From assembly GCA_965215145.1 (NCBI GenBank), contig OZ244038.1, positions 1,922,001-1,986,000 of the forward strand: a DNA stretch of 64,000 nucleotides, written 5' to 3'. The notes below the pieces were generated by a model. It did not search any database. It saw only the letters and a program-made list of their open reading frames with translations, and was not told the origin of the DNA. Origin of the DNA: G965215145 sp965215145 (GTDB taxonomy: Bacteria > Bacteroidota > Rhodothermia > Rhodothermales > JANQRZ01). The translations under genes and the position numbers were made by a program. The stretch's first letter is position 1. Every line of letters begins with the position of its first letter. This document shows, piece after piece, positions 59,101 through 64,000 of the stretch.

Positions 59101-59892
59101 ATGACCCCGCTCCCTCCCCTCCGCGTCGCCCTCGGCGTGCTCCGCCTCCTGCTCACGGTCGCCGTCGTGGTGGTCGGCGGGGCGGTGGTGCTCGCGCTGG
59201 CGCTCGTCCCGGTGCGGGTGCGTGGGGCGCGCCTCTCGGCGTGGGCGGCGACGGGGATGGCGCGGCACGGCGCGGCCCTCTTCGGCCTCCGCATCCGCTG
59301 CCCGTGGGCCGAGCGGCTCCGCGCCCATCGCGGGTTCGTCTTCCCCAACCACCTCTCCTTCGCCGACCCCGTGGTGCTGCTGGCGTTGTCCCCGGTGCGG
59401 TTCCTGAGCAACCACGTCGTGCGGTGGGTGCCGTTCGTGGGGTGGGTCGCCGGCGCCATCGGGACGGTGTTCGTGAACCGGGGGCGCCGGGCGTCGCGGG
59501 CCGAGGCGCGGCGGGAGCTGGCGGCGCTGCTGGCCGCGCGTCCGTCCCCGCCGCTGGCGCTGTTCCCCGAGGGGAAGATCGGCGCGGGCGGGCGGCTGGA
59601 GCCCCTCCGGCTGGGCGCCTTCGAGCTGGCCGTGGAGGGGGCCGTGCCGTACCTGCTGTGCGCGCTCCGCTACGAGCGGCCGGAGGTGGTCCGCTGGCGG
59701 AAGGGGGAGCCGTTCCTGCGCGCGTTGTGGCGGCTGGCGAGCACCCCGCGGCGGCACGCCGTCGAGGTCGCCTTCGTCGGGGCCGTCCACCCGGAGCCCG
59801 GCGACGACCCGCAGGCCCTGCTCCACGAGGCCGAAGGGCGGTTGAACGCCGCCGCCTTCGACGTGCCTATAGGCGTGGCTGCGGGTCGGTGA
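59101..59892 (+). CDS. 1-acyl-sn-glycerol-3-phosphate acyltransferase-like (PlsC)
   Basis: A 263-residue membrane-bound acyltransferase. One N-terminal transmembrane helix (about 10-40) precedes the catalytic block NHLSFADPVV (NHx4D, about 82) and the acceptor motif FPEGKIG (about 159). VFVNRGRR lies between them. These motifs are those of PlsC and related lysophospholipid acyltransferases. The start ATG 59101 lies very close to the operator, so the transcript is short-leadered or leaderless. Its 3' end overlaps the convergent lipoprotein gene by 26 bp. Confidence 0.88.
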   Translation: MTPLPPLRVALGVLRLLLTVAVVVVGGAVVLALALVPVRVRGARLSAWAATGMARHGAALFGLRIRCPWAERLRAHRGFVFPNHLSFADPVVLLALSPVRFLSNHVVRWVPFVGWVAGAIGTVFVNRGRRASRAEARRELAALLAARPSPPLALFPEGKIGAGGRLEPLRLGAFELAVEGAVPYLLCALRYERPEVVRWRKGEPFLRALWRLASTPRRHAVEVAFVGAVHPEPGDDPQALLHEAEGRLNAAAFDVPIGVAAGR

Positions 59893-60670
59893 ACAGCGTC
59901 GGGTCCGTGACGGGCGCGGCGGAGAGGCGGTCGGTGAGGAGGGCGCGGTCGGCGCCGACGGCCTCCTTGCGGGTCGAGAGCGTGACCGGCCCGGCGGGGC
60001 CGTCGAGGGTCTCGTAGCCGGTCCAGCGGTACGAGGCCGCGCGGTCGGGGCGGCCTTCGAGGCGGAACGTCCAGCGGTCGAGCCGCCCGGTCTCGCGGTC
60101 GGCGAGGAGCCAGTACCGGTCCCCCGGCGTCATCCCGACGCCGGCGAACGTGAGCCGGAGCGCGTCGTGCGCGGCGTCGGCGGAGTCCGGGGCGAGAGCG
60201 CGCGTCACGCCGGGGTCGAACAGCTTCAGGGGCGCCAGGAGCCAGTACGTGTCGTTGATGGTGCGGCCCCGCGCCGCCTCCAGCGCCGTCCCGTCGCCGA
60301 GGGAGTCCACGGGCTCGCCGTTGAGGTAGACGGCAGCCTCGTCGGGCCAGCGCGCGAAGAGGGCGACCACGGCGGAGTCCGGCGTGCCGTCGCGGTCGGC
60401 GTTCCACTCGGCGCGGTAGCGGCCGGAGCGGCGGTCCCAGAGGTGGCGGGCGATGGGCACCCGCTCGCCGCCCCGCTCGACGGCGAAGTCGAACCGGAGG
60501 GCCGGGAGCGCCTCCCACGCCGCCATCCCCCCGCTGGCCTCGACGATGCGAAAGGCGAGCGAGTCGGCGGCCGTCTTCAGCGCCGGAGCCTCCGGCCTAG
60601 AGGCGGCCGTCAGCTCCGGTTCAGGAGCGCAGCCCACGAGAAGGAGCGGAAGCAGCAGCAAGCGTCGCAT
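59867..60670 (-). CDS. Lipoprotein resembling outer-membrane lipoprotein-sorting proteins
   Basis: A 267-residue protein. The signal peptide is short, with lipobox LVGC (Cys about 14). The mature part is beta-rich with many Trp and Tyr (HLWDRRSGRYRAEW, YWLLAPLKLFDPG, RYWLLADRETGRLDRWTF), a pattern of LolA/LolB-like or DUF-type lipoproteins whose concave sheet can bind acyl chains. No specific family can be fixed. It converges on the acyltransferase gene with a 26-bp overlap. Confidence 0.65.
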   Translation of the reverse strand: MRRLLLLPLLLVGCAPEPELTAASRPEAPALKTAADSLAFRIVEASGGMAAWEALPALRFDFAVERGGERVPIARHLWDRRSGRYRAEWNADRDGTPDSAVVALFARWPDEAAVYLNGEPVDSLGDGTALEAARGRTINDTYWLLAPLKLFDPGVTRALAPDSADAAHDALRLTFAGVGMTPGDRYWLLADRETGRLDRWTFRLEGRPDRAASYRWTGYETLDGPAGPVTLSTRKEAVGADRALLTDRLSAAPVTDPTLFTDPQPRL

Positions 60671-60787
60671 CGGGTCGGCAGAGGGTGAAGGCTAGGCTCC
60701 CTTACGCACTACGCACTAGAACGCCAGATCGTTGGTCCAGTACGCCATCGCCCCCGCCGGCCTCTCCGCGCCCCCGACCGCCCGCCG

Positions 60788-62488
60788 CTATTCAGCGGGG
60801 AAGAGGCGGAGCCGGAGGTCGCCACCGCCCTCGGTGTCGATCCGGTCGGCGGCCACGCCGAGCCCTGTTAGCTGAGCACGCGCGGAGTCGACGGCGGCGG
60901 CGGGGCCGGTGAGCGCGGCGCGGAGGCGGCCGTAGCGGCGGAGGTAGCGGGCGGCGTCGCGGAGGCGGGGCGAGTCGGCGACCGGGGCGCTCAGCGGAAG
61001 CGTCCCGGTCGGGATGGGCACGAAGACGACCTCGAGGAGGGAGTCCGCGGCGACGGCCGAGAGCTGACTGCGGACGATCTCCTCGGCCTCCGGCGGGAGC
61101 GGGCGCTCCGCGGCGTACCCGACGCGGAGCGTGCGGCGGCCCCCCTCGCGCAGGACGAGGTCCGTGCCGACGACGGTCACGCCGCGCGGCAGCGTCAGCC
61201 CCCCGACGCTCTCGCCGACGCGGGCCTGGACCGGCGCCAGCAGGTCCGGCAGCGCCGTCGTCTGCGCCGCCGGCGCCGCGCGGGCGGGCCGGCCGGGGAG
61301 GATGTCGGCGAGGTCCTCGATGGCGCCGTCGGCGGCGATGACCTGCTCGAGGTGGAGCGAGACCGGCTCCCCGGCCGTCTCCGCGGCCTCGCGCTCGAAC
61401 GCCTCGCGGGCCTCCTCCCCGAACCACTCCTCGGTCGCCACGCGAACGTGGACGCGGATGCCGCCGCGGTCGATCACCGGCTGCACCCCGAGCACCGACG
61501 AGCGGCCCGGCACGTCGAACCGCGCGGTGGCCTGCTCGACGGCCCGGTTCACGCGGGTCTCGCGCGTGATCTCCTGGAGCGTCGTCGAGAGCGGGAACCC
61601 CACGGCCACGACGAAGGCGAGCACGAGCGCGACCCGCGCCCACGCCGACTCCATCACGCCGACGCGGCGGATGAAGCGCTGCCGCCCGATCCAGCCCGGC
61701 AGCCCCCGGAGCTCGGCCTCCTCGTGCCACACCGACGCCGCGGCGACCACGCCCGGCCGGTGCATCCCCACGAGGAAGAACACCCCCATCGCGCTCAGCA
61801 CGATCCCCCCGAGGTTGGCGCCGACCAGGAGCAGGCTGCCCCAGACGAGCTCCCACTGGAGCCCGGCGCCGAGGGCGAACCCCGTCACCGAGAGCGGGGG
61901 GATCAGCGCCACCGAGATCGCCACGCCGGGGATGGCCGCCGAGAGCCGGTCCTCGCGGGAGGCCGTGACGACGGCGCCGGCGAGCCCGCTGAACACGGCG
62001 ATCCCGAGGTCGAGCGTCGTCGGGCGGGTCCGCGCCGAGATCTCGGGGGTGATGACCTTGAACGGGAGCACGGCCGTGACGAGCGCCGCCGCCGCCACGA
62101 CGGCGACGACGCTGAGCACGACGGCGGCGAGGGTCTGCGCCGCGAGCCGCCCGTCGCCGACGGCGAGCGCCATCGCCAGCCCCATCAGCGGGGCCAGCAG
62201 CGGCGCGATCAGCATGGCCCCGATCACGACGGCCGAGGCGTTCAGCACGACGCCGAGCAGGGCGATGCAGCCCGAGAGCACGAGGATCGTCCAGTACGGG
62301 AGGTCCACGTCGGTCGCCGCCGTGGCCGTGTCGTCGAAGAGGGCGGCGAGGTCGCGGCGGGCGAGCCCGAGCTTCTCCCGCATCGTCTCCTCGATGGCCG
62401 TCTCCTCCTTGCGGTGGCGCGCGTCGGCGGCGTCCTCGGCGCGCGGCGGCGCGGGCGACAGGGGCCGGGACTTGGGGGCGTCGGGCAC
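60788..62488 (-). CDS. DUF389 membrane protein with C-terminal extension
   Basis: A 566-residue protein. After about 50 charged residues comes a DUF389 membrane domain (about 60-290) with the typical ASAVVIGAMLIAPLLAPLMG and GVAISVALIPPLSVTG. The following extracytoplasmic region (about 320-440) ends in strands. The last about 90 residues (DSPRLRDAARYLRRYGRL, ARAQLTGLGVAADRI) resemble an OmpA-like peptidoglycan-binding fold, though without its strongest motifs. DUF389 function is unknown. I chose GTG 62488; an ATG about 34 codons later (MREKLGLARRD) is possible. Confidence 0.82.
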   Translation of the reverse strand: MPDAPKSRPLSPAPPRAEDAADARHRKEETAIEETMREKLGLARRDLAALFDDTATAATDVDLPYWTILVLSGCIALLGVVLNASAVVIGAMLIAPLLAPLMGLAMALAVGDGRLAAQTLAAVVLSVVAVVAAAALVTAVLPFKVITPEISARTRPTTLDLGIAVFSGLAGAVVTASREDRLSAAIPGVAISVALIPPLSVTGFALGAGLQWELVWGSLLLVGANLGGIVLSAMGVFFLVGMHRPGVVAAASVWHEEAELRGLPGWIGRQRFIRRVGVMESAWARVALVLAFVVAVGFPLSTTLQEITRETRVNRAVEQATARFDVPGRSSVLGVQPVIDRGGIRVHVRVATEEWFGEEAREAFEREAAETAGEPVSLHLEQVIAADGAIEDLADILPGRPARAAPAAQTTALPDLLAPVQARVGESVGGLTLPRGVTVVGTDLVLREGGRRTLRVGYAAERPLPPEAEEIVRSQLSAVAADSLLEVVFVPIPTGTLPLSAPVADSPRLRDAARYLRRYGRLRAALTGPAAAVDSARAQLTGLGVAADRIDTEGGGDLRLRLFPAE

Positions 62489-62505
62489 GGGGGGATTCCG
62501 GGGGG

Positions 62506-63201
62506 CTACGGCGCCGGCGGCCCGGCGGCCATCGAGAGGCCGTCGGTGAGGAGGGCCGGGTCGAGCTCGGTCACGACCACGAAGAGGTCGTCGCGGTGGC
62601 GCCACAGCAGCACGTCGGCGCCGCCGACCTGGCGGACGGCGAGGTACTCCGCGTCGGCGAGGCGGTCGTAGTCGGCGGCGCTGAGGCGGAGGCGGTCGGG
62701 GACCTGGTCCAGGAGGGCGTAGTTGAGGACGAACGCGGCGGCCTGCTGCCCCCGCGCGCCGGAGTACAGGAACACCGGCACCTCCACGTCCGGCGCGATC
62801 TCGGCGATCCCGACGCCCTGGAGGTCGGCCGCTGCGAACTGCGGCACGGCCACGCGCCACCCGAACTCGGCCCGGACGTAGTCCCGCGCGGCCCCGGCGT
62901 CCTGCGTCGGCTCCTCCAGGGCCACGGCCTCGGCGGCGGCGGCGGCGCGCGCGAGGAGGTCGGGGTTGTCGGGCGGCGCCTCCCGCTGCGCCATCAGGTA
63001 GGCGAGCAGGGCGAGCGCGGCGAGCACCACCACGGCGAGCCCGAACCAGCCCACCCCAGAGCGCTTCGGCGCGCCCGCCCCCTCGGGCTCGGCGGGGTAC
63101 GTGGGGAGCTCCTCCGCGGGGGGGAGCGGTGGGCGAGCCTCCTCCGGCCCGTCGGGGCGGGGCGCGTCGGAGGGGGCGGGGGCGGAGGTGGAGAGGAGCA
63201 T
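62506..63201 (-). CDS. Single-span membrane protein of unknown function
   Basis: A 231-residue protein. A Pro/Ala/Glu-rich cytoplasmic N-terminus (1-48) is followed by one transmembrane helix (GWFGLAVVVLAALALLAYLM, about 50-69) and an extracytoplasmic domain. In that domain, EFGWRVAVPQF, FLYSGARGQQAAAFVLNYAL and DVLLWRHRDDLFVVVTEL resemble the outer domains of some anti-sigma factors, but no sigma gene is adjacent. It ends 17 bp before the DUF389 start, so the two may be one operon. Confidence 0.65.
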   Translation of the reverse strand: MLLSTSAPAPSDAPRPDGPEEARPPLPPAEELPTYPAEPEGAGAPKRSGVGWFGLAVVVLAALALLAYLMAQREAPPDNPDLLARAAAAAEAVALEEPTQDAGAARDYVRAEFGWRVAVPQFAAADLQGVGIAEIAPDVEVPVFLYSGARGQQAAAFVLNYALLDQVPDRLRLSAADYDRLADAEYLAVRQVGGADVLLWRHRDDLFVVVTELDPALLTDGLSMAAGPPAP

Positions 63202-63259
63202 GGCGGGAGGGGCCGCCGAAGATACGCCGCGCCCCAGATCCGGGCGGCGGAGCCGGTCC

Positions 63260-64000
63260 TCAGCGCGGGTCCACGAAGACGACGTTCACCGGGCTCCCCT
63301 TCGGGAGCGTCAGCAGCGCCGCCGCGTCGCCGCCGCGGACGCCCACCTCGAGGTAGCCCGACGAGCCGACCACGACGAGGGGCTCGCCGGGCTCGACCTC
63401 GCCGTAGGTCCCCCGCACGCCATCGAGGATGGTCGAGCCGGCGTAGCAGCGCACGCGGCGGCCGGCGCGGCGGTCCTCCACGAGCGCCGCCGGGATGTTC
63501 GTCACCGCGTTCCCGAACCGGTCCACGTGGGCGACCCACCCGCGCACGCCCTCGGCGTCGGCGAGCGGGCGGACCCAGTGGAGCCGCCTGAGCCCCGCGG
63601 GGTCCGCCGCCGTCCCCACCTCCTCCAGCGCCGCCCCGTCGGCGAGGCGCGCGGCGACGGGGGCGAACACGTCGCGGCCGTGGAACGTCCGGCTCGGCTC
63701 GGGGACGCGCCACGCGGCCGGGCGGTCGAGCACGACGAGGGCCTCCGGCGCCTCCGGCCCGAGCCCGTCGGCGCCGAGCAGCAGCGAGAACAGCCCGTTG
63801 TCCGGCCCGACGAACGTGTGCCCCCCGATCCGGCAGGCGACGCCGCGGCGGGCCGTCCCCACGCCGGGGTCCACGACGGCGAGGTGGACGGTGCCCGCGG
63901 GGAAGCAGGGGGCGGCCTCTCGGAGCACCCACGCCGCCCCCATCACGTCCTGCGCCGCGACGGCGTGCGTCACGTCGACCGTCCGCACGTCCGGCGCCGC
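63260..64000 (-). CDS. SAM hydrolase (SAM-adenosyl-hydroxide transferase, DUF62 family), partial
   Basis: The last about 246 residues of a minus-strand gene whose 5' end lies beyond the right edge. VVDPGVGTARRG, HTFVGPDNGLFSLLLG and the HGRDVFAPVAA block identify the SAM hydroxide adenosyltransferase/halogenase family. Bacterial housekeeping members hydrolyse S-adenosylmethionine to adenosine and methionine. The C-terminal domain shows DRFGNAVTNI and ends SPVNVVFVDPR. The halogenase-specific N-terminal residues are not in the window. The reading frame is open to base 64000. Confidence 0.9.
   Translation of the reverse strand, partial: AAPDVRTVDVTHAVAAQDVMGAAWVLREAAPCFPAGTVHLAVVDPGVGTARRGVACRIGGHTFVGPDNGLFSLLLGADGLGPEAPEALVVLDRPAAWRVPEPSRTFHGRDVFAPVAARLADGAALEEVGTAADPAGLRRLHWVRPLADAEGVRGWVAHVDRFGNAVTNIPAALVEDRRAGRRVRCYAGSTILDGVRGTYGEVEPGEPLVVVGSSGYLEVGVRGGDAAALLTLPKGSPVNVVFVDPR

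Overview
The window suggests a high-GC member of the Bacteroidota/Rhodothermota, most like the Rubricoccus/Rubrivirga group (inference). The reasons are eight secreted proteins with type A C-terminal sorting domains of the type IX secretion system, a Bacteroides-type aerotolerance (Bat) gene cluster, and an almost complete lack of Shine-Dalgarno sequences, with pyrimidine-rich leaders instead. I found no rRNA, tRNA or CRISPR array.

Layout. 1-1464 (minus): partial lipoprotein, membrane J-domain protein, thymidine kinase. 1547-10908 (minus): Bat cluster (DUF58, BatD-N/DUF4381-like, BatA, BatB, two TPR genes, BatD, BatE), interrupted by a sirtuin and a four-helix-bundle gene. 11043-20233: housekeeping and accessory genes (purQ, DinB-like, ABC-F ATPase, GT39-like transferase, erythromycin-esterase family, endonuclease/phosphatase lipoprotein, phospholipase-D synthase). 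20333-36583: mostly secreted proteins (M43 metalloprotease/beta-helix, FG-GAP propeller, beta-helix protein, three tandem paralogues), with a universal stress protein and a response regulator/TrxR fusion between them. 36644-46205: toxin-antitoxin pair, Kef-type antiporter with a C-terminal glutaredoxin-like domain, frameshifted four-helix-bundle gene, cNMP-binding histidine kinase, CaCA antiporter, flavin disulfide reductase, second endonuclease-like lipoprotein, NAD-binding epimerase. 46571-53932: a tandemly duplicated cassette of a CARDB/T9SS protein and an unrecognised protein built from alternating Glu-Ala/Glu-Val runs and Ala/Gly-rich blocks. 54145-64000: SCP2, RlpA, M28 peptidase, lipoproteins, a tetR/acyltransferase divergon with a clear operator, DUF389, and a partial SAM hydrolase family gene.

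The noncoding sequence is unusually structured. Five 28-bp palindromes share fixed arms and have variable self-complementary cores; they supply stop codons to four genes. Degenerate 7- or 8-bp simple-sequence blocks sit immediately upstream of many start codons, and in inverted orientation they bracket both four-helix-bundle genes. MITE-like elements with GACCCCCC ends lie in two spacers. The Glu-Ala cassette and the heptamer-bounded four-helix-bundle units are the best candidates for something undescribed.
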